Below are positions 1 to 10,700 of a stretch of DNA of 64,000 nucleotides, piece by piece. Origin of the DNA: Telopea speciosissima (taxonomy: Eukaryota; Streptophyta; Magnoliopsida; Proteales; Proteaceae). A program made the translations under genes and the position numbers. The stretch covers positions 9,370,862-9,434,861 of the forward strand of contig NC_057918.1 in assembly GCF_018873765.1 (NCBI RefSeq), read 5' to 3'. Within the stretch, counting starts at the first letter, position 1. The number at the start of each line of letters is the position of its first letter. The notes under the pieces were generated by a model. That model did not search any database. It saw only the letters and a list, made by a program, of their open reading frames with translations, and was not told the origin of the DNA.

Positions 1-656
1 TCCCATAGTGGCCAACCATAGTCATCAGATAGACACCCAATCAAAATTTGGCAATCTGAATGGATGGTAACCCTCTGCAGGCCAACAAGTAGGGCAGATT
101 GAGTCAAGGGTGTAAATTTGGTACCGAAATCGTTTATTGAACCGATATTATATCGTATTACATGTATTGTATCATATTGAATACAATTTGGTATGATACC
201 AGTATGGAAAGGTGGTTCCTGTTCAATAACAGAGGCTACATAGGCAAGTGAAAGCCAATGAGGGCCCCTTATCGCTTCAATCAATAGGTGGTAGAAAAGT
301 CATTTCATGGAGAGAGAGAGAGAGTGAAACATTCTCCCTTTTTTCAATTATTCTTCAAAAGTATTGAAGGAAATTGGAAGAGTTTCTATTAAACGTAGAA
401 AACAAATAGCATAACACAATTTGTTTATCTTAAATTAACAAATCTTGATTTCAATTTATTTGCTCCCAAAATACCAATTTTTTTTCCTAAACATGAGATA
501 TTGCTGATGAATAATCTAATATCTACTTATTTAAGATAAAGAGGGGAAAAGGGGAGGAGGAAGATGAAATGAATAAATTATACGTGGGTCTGTAGTTCAA
601 GAGGAAAAATAAATAAGAAATTAGAAGAGAGAAGAAAAAAAGAAGACAAGTAGCTG
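1..656. other. AT-rich intergenic DNA, no gene seen
   Basis: No coding signal is visible. Around 112-215 there is a stretch rich in 'accgaaa / ccgatat / tatcgta' words, of the kind found inside degenerate hAT-like repeats elsewhere in this window, but I could not find its ends. A short GA run lies at 310-324. Confidence 0.5.
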
Positions 657-780
657 AAAATTATCCTCTTCAATTCCTTAAAATGTGGTAGGGCTAGGTG
701 GAGATGTCAACACCTAGTAGCTGCTGCATCCAACGGTCCATAATTTAGAGATTGGAGAGGATAAAAAATTAATAATCCAT
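657..780. mobile_element. Mutator-like MITE, family with TCCTCTCCAATTCC ends
   Basis: A short non-coding element with ends reading ATTATCCTCTTCAATTCC on the left and GGAGAGGATAA on the right. It is flanked by a 9-bp near-perfect target duplication, AAGTAGCTG at 648-656 and AAGTAGTTG at 781-789. The body (GTGG..GCTAGGTGGAGATGTC..CATCCAACGG) recurs at 43000-43183 and 61563-61680, so this is one copy of a family. A 9-bp duplication is typical of Mutator-like elements. It has no coding capacity. Confidence 0.75.
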
Positions 781-1014
781 AAGTAGTTGGCGTTTATGGT
801 GCTACATGTCCACTTCTGGATGTATTTCTAGAGTAATTATTTCGACGCCAAAGTACAATTTTTCACCAATGAGAAGGTGAGAAATCGAATCATCCAATAA
901 GTGGAATTTTATGAGAAGAGAAAATATGGTCCACGAGTGAGATGTGAGAAAGACGTGTAGGAATATGCACACTATGGCGACAATCTTATTCGTATAAAAA
1001 TCCTTTTTCGTACT

Positions 1015-1601
1015 TAAGGATGTCAAAACCTAGCCCAAACCGGCTGAAAACCCAGACCGAACCAATCCGATCCTTATTGGATTGGTTTTGGACTGGGGTA
1101 TGACGGGACCAGTTGAAAATCGGACCGCATCGGATCAACCGAAAATTGAACTGAATGAAACCGATAAAAAAATCAATAAGTATAAGGTTATGAATAATTG
1201 AATTGATTTCAATATTAGTGAACAAATTTATGGTTGTAAGGGGAATTGTTATAAATCAATGAGTATGAGGTTATGAAAATAGGGAAATTGATTTGTAACA
1301 ATGCTTCTTCCATTGATCTCCTTGTTAAGTGTGGGCCTAATGAAATATTTTATGTAGTTGAAAAGAGAAAGAGAAATAGGCACAAACCGAACCGAACTCG
1401 ATTAAAAATACCTAGTACCGAACCAAATCTAAACTGCTATCAACCTGTTATCATAAACCGAAGTGACATGAAACCAAATCGCACTGAAACTGAGCCGAAA
1501 TCGAAAATTCCTTTTGGTTTGGTCTCGATTTCCCTTAAAGTCACACCGAAACCATAAAAACTGGCCCGAACCCAAACCAAACTGATTGATTGACACCCCT
1601 G
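1015..1601. mobile_element. Non-autonomous hAT-like element
   Basis: The left end reads TAAGGATGTCAA and the right end TTGACACCCCTG, a degenerate form of the TAGGGGTG...CACCCCTA inverted ends common in plant hAT elements. The flanks carry a diverged 8-bp duplication, TTCGTACT at 1007-1014 and GCCGTACT at 1602-1609 (6 of 8). The interior is rich in 'accgaacc' and 'ccggtt' words. Open frames across it have no recognisable protein and are treated as chance. Confidence 0.6.
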
Positions 1602-1863
1602 GCCGTACTGCAGGAATATGCACCTCATGCGGCACAGTAGAGGTCATGTGTGTCACATGGCCTCTATTGTACCGTAGGATGTACACCACACACCAATACA
1701 CCATGCAGTCCGGCAGATGATCTGGATTCATCTTATTCCCTTTTCTAGTCATTTATCGCTAACCAAATTAAACAAACACAGCCTTAATTATCACAAAAAA
1801 AAAAAAGAAAGAGAAAAAGGAAAACAATTAGCCTTGATTCTTTACCCTTATCGATTATATCAA

Positions 1864-1880
1864 CCAAAAAAAAAAAAAAA
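1864..1880 (+). mobile_element. Tail-only LINE insertion (poly-A with 11-bp TSD)
   Basis: A tract of CC followed by 15 A is flanked by a perfect 11-bp direct repeat, GATTATATCAA, at 1853-1863 and 1881-1891. The arrangement (target duplication, poly(A), target duplication) is what target-primed reverse transcription leaves when it stops almost immediately. Slippage at a poly(A) tract would not duplicate the flank. Three similar sites occur in the window. Confidence 0.6.
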
Positions 1881-2328
1881 GATTATATCAATCACGTGTT
1901 GCTTCATTAGCATGACTTGAAGGTTGAAAGGTGAGTCATGACTCGTGAGTTCGTAACTCGGTGGATGTGGACCATGTGTTTGTTGGAGGGAAAAGCCAGA
2001 TTCCCTCGTGGGATTCAACACTGTTTTGAAATTTAATGGTTATAAATTCCAACTGTTTTAGTAGTTTTGTAAGAAGGACATATCTCCACACCCCAAAAAA
2101 AAACAAAAAATCCTCAACGGATGGAAGAGTAAGATTACAAGAAACCCCTTTACAAGCATAAACAAAAGAACATGTCAAGAAGGTTATTATAGGAATTTCA
2201 AACTACAGCGCGCCTCTCAACGTCGCAATTTGAATTCTCGCGGCCTGTTTAAAATAGAAACCCTCCTCAGTCCTCCCTCCCTCCCAAGTTAAAAGGCTAC
2301 GGCGCAGAATCTCTATTCGAAATTCCAA

Positions 2329-2337
2329 ACCCGCCAA
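2329..2337 (-). promoter_or_regulatory. Possible E2F-like site in the DEL gene 5' region
   Basis: The plus strand reads ACCCGCCAA, so the minus strand reads TTGGCGGGT, close to but not matching the E2F consensus TTTSSCGS. A GC-rich patch with 'gcgcgcc' and 'tctcgcgg' lies just upstream (2210-2245). Plant DEL/E2Fe genes are known targets of activating E2Fs, so a site here would make sense, but this is an inference from a near match. Confidence 0.25.
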
Positions 2338-2620
2338 GCAAGCTTAGATCTCCAAACCCTCTTTTTTTAATTTAATTAACGGTCGTCACCTTTTTCCCTC
2401 TCAAACTTCCAGATCTCTCTTTCTCTCTGAGTCTCGTTCTTTCCCTCCTTTTATCTTCTCTTCATCGAAGGATAGATTGCTCTCTTCTGTGGTGGATCTC
2501 CGTGACCAGGAGATCACAACTCGATGCTTATTTGTGTATGATCTGTTGTTTAACTTGAAGATTAACTGCGCAGCAGCGGCGGCGGCGGAAGAAGCAGAAG
2601 AACAAGAAAGAGATCAGTAA

Positions 2621-5455
2621 ATGACGTCGTTCGTTGAGTTTCAAGATCCTGAAACAAAGCAAAATTCCTATAGCAGGAAACAGAAATCTTTGGGGCTGTT
2701 GTGCTCTAAGTAATAGTTCGCTTTTGTTTTTTTTCTTCCTTCTTCAGATCTTGCCCCCCCTTCCTTTTTTTTTTTTTTTTTTTTTGACTCTTTTCGTTTT
2801 TTCCTTTCTCACATATTAATATTGCTTTCTAATCTTCGGAATCTTTGCACAGGTTTTTGAGCTTGTACAACCGTGATGGTATTGAATCGATTGGATTGGA
2901 TGACGCTGCGAATCGATTAGGTTAAATTCCGATCTGCTTTCCTTGCCTTCTCTCGTTCAATAAATAGCCTCTACTAAATAATCTGTTGATTGTGTTTATC
3001 TTAACATCTTTTGGCTTCAGGAGTTGAGCGGAGGCGGATCTATGATATAGTCAATGTCTTGGAAAGCATTGGGGTATGATATTTTATCTTTTCTTCTCCC
3101 ATCCCTTCCCACCTCTCTCCTAATTATTTTAGTTTTGACTTTGCAAATTTTTGAAATTCTATGTATTTAATCCGTTTAGATTCTAGCGAGGAAGGCAAAG
3201 AATCGATACACATGGAAAGGATTTGAAGGAATTCCGCAGACTTTCGAGGCGCTTAAGGTAATCTTATTGTTTCTAACGATCACAGATTTCAAGTGATTTA
3301 AGGGTGGAAGTTCTGCCAATCGCGCTAAGTTGTATACTGATACTTGTTCAGGAGGAGGCTTTTAAAGAGAACTTTTCCAACACCTTCGATGCTAGTAACT
3401 GTGACAAAGTAGGTTACTTAGCATTGATCCGTTTATTTCTCCCTTTCTTTATATTGTATGGCTTTTATAGCTTAATTTTCAAATGACAAGGTTATCCTAT
3501 CACCCAAGGTTTCAGATGACGAAGAAGATGAAAAGTCTGTTGATCCAAACATTCCAAGCAGGGAAGACAAATCAAGCTCCAGTTCTATTATTTCTAGAAT
3601 TTCTGCATCCTCCAAACCTGGTGGTATCATTCGATTCCTCACTTTTGCTAATTCACATCCTTTCAATTTTTCACTCCCATTATTTGTGGCCAAGCGTGCA
3701 CAATTCCTTAATTCCTAAATATGATCGTCTCATAGTACCCTTGTAGAATTTGGCCAGTATTGATTTGTTAATTTAATTCCTTTGGATGTTTTACTCTACA
3801 GACAACAGAAGAGAGAAATCATTGGGAATTCTTACACAGAACTTTGTCAAGCTTTTTCTCTGCTCTAATGTAAGTGGATGCTTACCGTCTTTGTTCAAGT
3901 TTTGTTTTGTAAATTATTGCTTTGTTCAACTCCTCCAATTCCTCATTTCTTCAGCTAGACTTGATTTCCCTTGAAGATGCTGCAAGGATATTGCTTGGTG
4001 ATGCCAGCAATTCATCTCAGATGAGAAGTAATTAACCTTCTCTTGTCTCTCTTTATTCTGAATTACTTTCTGATGCAAGAAATAGCAAGTAAAAAATAAA
4101 AAATAAAAAATAAAAAAAATCAATAGCTCCCTGACTAATACTTTCTTCATAAGATAATTCTGCAGCAAAAGTTAGACGATTATATGATATTGCGAATGTT
4201 TTGTCTTCCATGAATTTTATTGAAAAGGTAAATATCCCAAAGCCAGCCGTAATCCTTATCTCTTAATATATGTTTCATCACAGTTTTGACATTCTTTTTG
4301 ATTTTGCAGATCCATCATCCAGAGAGCAGGAAGCCTGCATTTAGGTGGCTGGGATTTGGGGGGCAACCTGGCAATGGATCAGCGGGTTCTTTTGATTTGA
4401 AGGACTCCAGAAAAAGAGTGTTTGGGACTGAGATTACAAACGATAATTTTAAGAGAAACAAAGTAAATTCCTTGATGGATGAAAAGGCTAACCGGAACCC
4501 TAACCTCCAAATGCAAATGCAATTGAACCATGATAATATGAAAAATGATATGGGCAGAAACCAGATCGAGCAACAACCAAAGCAAAGCTCCAAGGGTTTT
4601 GTGTTTGGACCTTTCAGTCCAATTGTTATGCCTAAAGTAGGTGAAGCCAGCGAGAATAATGTCAAAAGAGTTCAGGACTGGGAGAGCCTTGCCACTTCTT
4701 ATCGTCCTCAGTATCACAATCAAGGTACCCACTTTTGAAAATTACCAGTTAAGTTTACATGCCATTGTATTTCAGTACTATTTGACTGATCCATCTGTGG
4801 TTGGGATCAAGCTAAGTGCCCTACATCAGCAATACACTAGTTTTGTATTATGCTTTTTTCTACTTATATCCCATGTTATTGATGATCCAACAATTGACAG
4901 CTCTCCAATCAAGATCGCACAGCTGTGAAAAAGTGTCGACGATCTTTGGTTCGGGAGGTTCACAATCAGACAGGGAAAGAGAAAAACAGAAGGTGCTTTT
5001 TAGGCCATCTTCAAACTCTAAAAGATGTGCTTTTTCCGGCACTCTTGGGGAGAATTCAAATTTTCTCCTTAGCACCTTATATTACGTGGATCTGGACATT
5101 CATTTGATGGTCCACCACCCCAGTTGGTATTGCAGTTGCCATTCCTAGTTACCCAATTTATGAACCTTTCTTGGCCATGAGTCTTTTGGCTCAAGATTAG
5201 GTTGTTAAGGGATCCTTGACTATGAAATTTTATGGGCTATGCCATCTTGTAGGATGTGGGCAACCTCTAGAATGCCCTGGCTGAAGTATATATATAAGCA
5301 TTTGTAACGAGGGAAACTATTTCACCAAACTGACATTAGAATGGAATTTTGTGATTTTTGCAGCTTTGAACGACCTCTTTGCTCATTATTTAGAAGCATG
5401 GAAGTCGTGGTATGTCGAAATTGCCGGAAAGCAACCGATAGAACAGTTTTCTTGA
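2621..5455 (+). CDS. Atypical E2F transcription factor, DEL/E2Fe type
   Basis: Encodes a 394-aa atypical E2F of the plant DEL group. These monomeric nuclear repressors compete for E2F sites and restrain the endocycle. Exons: 2621-2709, 2853-2920, 3021-3073, 3180-3257, 3352-3408, 3491-3620, 3802-3869, 3955-4027, 4166-4227, 4310-4724, 5364-5455; all introns are GT-AG and the frame is closed by TGA. There are two winged-helix DNA-binding domains, about residues 19-85 (SRKQKSLGLL, VERRRIYDIVNVLES) and about 159-240 (RREKSLGILTQNF, KVRRLYDIANVLSSMNFIEK). The duplicated RRxYDI motif and the lack of dimerisation and transactivation regions separate DELs from E2F/DP. The C-terminus keeps the family's YRPQYHNQ..LNDLFAHYLEAWKSW segment. 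The start is the first ATG before the conserved region. Length is close to Arabidopsis DEL proteins. Which DEL paralogue it is cannot be told here. Confidence 0.95.
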
Positions 5456-6269
5456 TGCACTTTAAACTTTTTAATAGCAGTGTACATCAATGAAATACCA
5501 ATTTTTTTAAGTACTTTCATTTTTGCATTTTCTTGGGGGGTAAAGATGGGCCTTGTTGGGTACTTGGGTGCATGTTTTCAATGCTCCAACTGTGATGCCT
5601 ACACCATTTCACCCCCTTTTTTTAAATCTTTGAATTGAATAAATAATTGTTTCCGGGTTGGTGACCCATTATAAAGATTTGTTTACCTTGCTACTGTCTT
5701 GTTTCTCTCTTGAATCTTATGTTGTATGGTTTCAAAGTTTCCAAGGGAATGCCTTTCAATTTGAATGGCTGTGCCCCCTATTTTAATTTCCTTGGATGTG
5801 TGGACAAGGATACCAAGTCATAGCTCAGGGATTTAAGGGCAGAGGTGATGTTTTTTCCTCTTTTGGGGCTTTTGAAAGTTTGAAAGAACTGGATCTGTCC
5901 AGGCATTGGTGCTTCATTTTGATCAGGTGCCAAGAGTTGTGGACACTATTTACAGTGTGGGCATGCTCAATTAAACAATGTGGCCTCAAATTTTTATGTA
6001 ATCCTGACTTTAGTACTCTTATCCTTGCAATGGGGTTGATTTTCTCCCTCTTAGGGCTCAAATTCATTACCAGTGGGAGTGTACAATCCACGAACTTAGA
6101 TACTTGAGAAGGAAGTTTGAGGTCAAGCAAGTAGTTGGAGGTAATTGGTTTGATACGGTTGGCTATTGTCAAGCAGATGCCTGAGAAGGTATTTTGAGGT
6201 CAAGCATGTACTTGGTGCTAAATTGATTTGTTTATAGATGGGTCCATATCAAAGTATATACAGTATATA
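5456..6269. other. DEL gene 3' flank, no further gene
   Basis: This stretch holds the 3' untranslated region of the DEL gene and AT-rich sequence. At 6103-6140 and 6182-6220 a phrase like GAGAAGG..TTTGAGGTCAAGCA is repeated about 80 bp apart, a small imperfect local duplication. Open frames here match nothing I recognise. Confidence 0.5.
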
Positions 6270-6274
6270 CATGC

Positions 6275-7091
6275 TGTTGAGTGTGGAAACCTCCAGTGCC
6301 CGGTTCGCCCACGGATGAGCCTGCAAAAAACCGAGTGAGCGCAAGAGAGCCGATGTGGCTTCGGCCTAGGAATCTCCGACGCTCAAGTTAGGTCTCCAAT
6401 ACGATAGCGTAACAGCTAGTGAAAGTAAAGTGTGGAATTGTGTTCCATACCTGGGTATTTATAAGGGGAGATGAGGCGGTTGGGAGAGTCCTAGTATGGT
6501 AGGAGTTCTTCTTTTGGAAAGCTCTCTCGCATAGGGCGGAGTGGAGAGTCATTTTCGGGGTCAGACTCTTGTTAAGGTAAGAGTTCTAATGGGAGCGTGA
6601 TTCGATATTGTGTAGGGATCGTGGCTCGATCCTTATTCCGGGATCTCGGGCGGTGCTGACGTGGTTCTGCGATTCCTGGCAAGCCGTTGTGATGACCTTG
6701 GTGGAGGGCTCAGCCTAGGAGCTTGGCCATGGAGGTCGGCCAGGGGAGGTCGATCTCGGCAGTCACCTCGGCCTTGACCGTCCTGTGTATGTTCAACCAG
6801 GGAGGTCGAGCTCGTCAGTTACCTCGACTTAGGCTGTCCTGTGTATGCTCGACCTCAAAGGTCGAGCTCGTCAGTTACCTCGGCCTAGGCCGTCCTGTGT
6901 ATGCTCGGCCAAGGAGGTCGGCATGGATGATGTGTCGCGAGCTCAGTAGAGTGCTCAGCCCAGCCATGCGATGTGTCGAAGATCAGGTCGGCCCGGTTTC
7001 TGATTCAGCTCGGTTCGGTTCGGTTCTTGGGATGACCCCGACTCTGCCACGTGGCGACTTCTGATTGGTGAGGTGATTTTATGTTGTATCA
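6275..7091. mobile_element. Solo LTR (817 bp) of an LTR retrotransposon
   Basis: The element begins TGTTGAGTG and ends TTGTATCA, the TG...CA ends of a long terminal repeat. It is flanked by a perfect 5-bp target duplication, CATGC, at 6270-6274 and 7092-7096. It is GC-rich compared with its surroundings and has no coding region. With only one LTR between matching duplications, it is most simply a solo LTR left by recombination between the two LTRs of a full element. The family is undetermined; the size and composition would suit Gypsy. Confidence 0.8.
6725..6930. repeat. 56-bp tandem repeat inside the solo LTR
   Basis: About 3.5 units of a 56-bp repeat. The landmark GGTCG recurs at 6748, 6804, 6860 and 6916, and units share GAGCTCGTCAGTTACCTCG and CCGTCCTGTGTATGCTCG. 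It lies wholly within the LTR, which suggests it belongs to the LTR's own regulatory region. Confidence 0.8.
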
Positions 7092-7104
7092 CATGCGTCC
7101 CTAT

Positions 7105-7400
7105 CAAAGTATGACGTTTCATTATTTGTGACTTTTTTATTTTTTTGGTAGAAAATTATTTGCGACTTGATAGCATATAAATGCTTCCATATGATAGAGG
7201 ACCTGGAAAGCATCTCATTGGTACAATTTCAACTTATAATGAGTGTATGAAATAAGTAAAATTACAAAAGATGCTATTTTATATTTTATATTCATCTCCA
7301 TTTGATGATATTTTGATAATTTTATTAAAATTTTAGGACAGATTTTGGGTTACTTTATCTACTTACATTGGATTAAAATTTGGCCATTTAGATATATGTG
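7105..7400. repeat. Dispersed repeat, partner at 36935-37152
   Basis: The phrases ATTTTATATTCATCTCC, TGATGATATTTTGATAATTTTA and ATTGAGATATATGTG-like words occur here and, in the same order, at 36935-37152. No terminal repeats are clear. The solo LTR sits immediately before it. Confidence 0.5.
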
Positions 7401-7771
7401 ATATGGACCGAGTTTCCCTCCATCCACAGTGAATGGGATCCTATTATCCGTGGGGCGGGGGAGGACGAGAAAGGATATTAGGAGAGTATTTTGGAACATA
7501 CTAAAACCCTAGGAAGAATTTGTGAACCCTAGGAAAGTGGGTGGATAGAAACTTAGTCTTATGTGATATTCTTTTTCACATGGACGAACTCACGTACTGT
7601 GAAATACCAAGAAAGACCTTTTTTTCCAAGCAAACGGACCCTTGCTATAGGAAAAATGAAAAGAGAAGATCGCACACATACACACAGCTTGCAGAGTCGC
7701 AAGCTAGCAAGTAGCAACTGACGTGATCGAAGAACCTGAGTTCAGAGTCGGAGAGGGAATATAGGGAAACG

Positions 7772-10700
7772 ATGGAGTGCGCGGCGAAGGGACGCGGAAC
7801 GCGTTGTATCGGGCCTCCTACTCGACGATGTGGTCGCTGCGGTGTGGTTGCTTACTGCTCCGTCGCTCACCAGGTCTTCTATCTCTCCTCTGTTCTTTTG
7901 TTTAATCAACAACTCCTGTAAGCTTTCAATTCAATATGGATATACAGTTAGTTCTGGTTTGATGCATTCCCATGCCCTTCTCACCTTGCTTCTTTCAAGT
8001 CAGCCTCTGTAACTTCTACTTAGAAACCGGATAGCAGAACTGAGTCCAATTGAATTGAAAAACCTTTTGCTTTCTGTAGAATCCAATTCTATTCATCTGC
8101 CAAATCTGATGTTTCTGGTGAAAGAACGAAACTCTACTTCTTGTTTTGTTAATTTTTTCTTTGTTACTGCACATGGTAAGATTACCTACGCAACGGGTGA
8201 GGATGCTAAGCTTAATATAAATAGCTAAATATGGACGAAAGCGAGCTGGTAGGCTGTCGTTGGGTCCGCCGTGAGTATTCTGTGCACATAAAGGATCTCA
8301 TATCTTACAAGTGGAATTTCTTAGCTTGGTTCTTTCTCACAACGATCGATTAGAGTTGCTAACCATCGGATCTTTTAATGGCTTAGTTTTACTTCGAAAA
8401 AAAGTTACCAAAGCACTAATTGTACATTATAACTCAAGTAAAAAGCTCTGTTAAATTTGTCAAAGATTTTTCACCAGCTTTCACACTGGAGTGACCACAA
8501 GGAAGAATGTGCCAGATTTGAACAGCAAATGAGATCTGCAGATGTTTTGCATGATTTTCCTTTTACATTCTCTTCGGAAGCTTTGGTTCAGGTATCTGGC
8601 ACGTTGGATAATTTAAACTTTGTGCATGTGACCTTTTATTTTGGATTGCTTAGATTAGTATGTCTCTTCTATGCTTTTTATAGGTTCATGAAAAGCCGGA
8701 GACTAGGTGTTCCTTCTTTATGAGACAAGGCCTTCATCAGGTAGGAATGTGGAGATACGAATGTCATTGCGGGGCATCAGTTGCTGCTTCTGATTGTCCG
8801 AGGTTCTTCTCTCTTTTCAAGTAACATGGAGTAATGGACATTGTGTACTTGTATATGATCTTCACTGTGCGCTTTAATTAGAATGAGTGGAACAATAGTT
8901 TCAACATGAAAAATGGACTATATCAGTATAATCTACTGTTTAGGAATTAAAAAAAAAGAGTAGGGTTTAGGACAGCAGGATGGGGGAGAAAAAGAAAAGG
9001 AAAAATTGAACATCATGGACTGAAACCACAATCATTTCTATTAACTCATTGAATTGTCAGTTAAGATCCTCTCAACTCATATGAAAGGACACTGGTTTAT
9101 GCTGCCGGTAATCTGGCTAAACATTCATTAATCTCCCTTCAAGCAGGAGCATATGATACTTTGAATACTACTAAGCTACTATACCAAACCTTCTCACCAT
9201 GTCATTGGATATTGGTGCTGGAGTTAATCAGTGAAGCTTTGCCCGTGATTGTACTTTCCATGATTGTACCTTGATTTTGGAATTTATGCAACCTAATGAT
9301 TATGCACTAGGTTGATGAACTTATGTTGCATCTCCCGAGGGTAAGAAAATGCCTATCACCAAATACGATATGACTAATCAACAGGGTGAGAACACCATTC
9401 TATGTGAATCTTGAAGTTTGAAGACATTTGATGCAGCTCATATCTCTCTTTTAGCTCAACCATCCAGAAGGGGCCATAAAATACTTGTCTGTCTCCCAAT
9501 GGCATCATATATCACAAACCACAATCTGGATCAGGTGGCTAGGCTCAATTTTAACCGTGTTTCGAGTTATTTCTCTGTGGCCATGTGCATGTCATCCACT
9601 CATTAATGCATATTGCTGACCCACTCATTAATGCATATTGCTGACCAACTGTGTCATTTGTGAATGTGATAGTTACCATAACCGGAAAGTACCTTGAGAC
9701 ATGCTATATGAAAGATGTAAGCATATGGTGTAAGAAACATTTATAGTGCACGTAGTTACAATGACATCATTAGACTTTGTAAGTACAACTCTTCATTTTC
9801 TGAAGATTGGCTGTGTGAGACACCATTCCATAGTCTTGTGTCAAACAAATGGCCATGCTTTTATTTAGACGTAAATTTATTTATCAGATGTCTCTTCATT
9901 TTAACTACAAGTTCTATTTTTGGGTAGAGCATGCAAGTTCATTTTTTATTTTGTATTTGCTTGGTCTAATAATGGTGAATAACCTCTTCACTTGCTATGG
10001 ACATGTTACTTTTTGGACCACTATAATGACATTCTACTGTTTTAGTAACAATTTGTTAGCTTTCCAAATCAGTGCTACTAATAATTTATTGTAAAAAAAT
10101 GAAAAATTTTAAAAAGCAAGCTTTATTATTGAAACAGTTCAATTGTAATAATAGTGATTGATTTCGCGATCCATCAATTTTTACCCTCTCTTTATTTTGG
10201 GAATTTAGACGGAGGTGTTAAATAACTAAATTTATCAATGTAGGGTTTTATCATCATCGTCATCTTGTTGTTATTATTACTATTTTATCATTACAATTGT
10301 TATTATTATATCTTAATGCATATTATACATTAAGATAGCTGTATGGCTTCAATGGTTAAGTGTAGCCATAATATACATGATATAACATTTATTGGTCCTG
10401 ACTGTTATGGCTGCTATATTAGTAAAATAAACTTTTATTTCTTTGTTATGGCCTGACTATATAGCAGTAATAGTAAGAGTGAGATAATTTTTTGTTTCTT
10501 TCTTAGTCAATGATATTTAGACCCTGACCTTTTGTTTATGTTAACTTATTTTACTGTGTGGCAGGATGATTTATGATTGGAATCTTCCAACCATATTATG
10601 CCCATGCCGTGGTACTGTAATTTCCTTACTGCTACGGTGCTACTATTTATTGCTAGAAACAACTGACTTATGACCTGTTATTTTACATGATACGCAGAGC

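Noticed and set aside
4816-5148. Open frames between the last two DEL exons, including a possible exon near 4903
   Set aside because: The conserved DEL sequence joins 4724 directly to 5364 in frame; the intervening frames have no similarity to the family.
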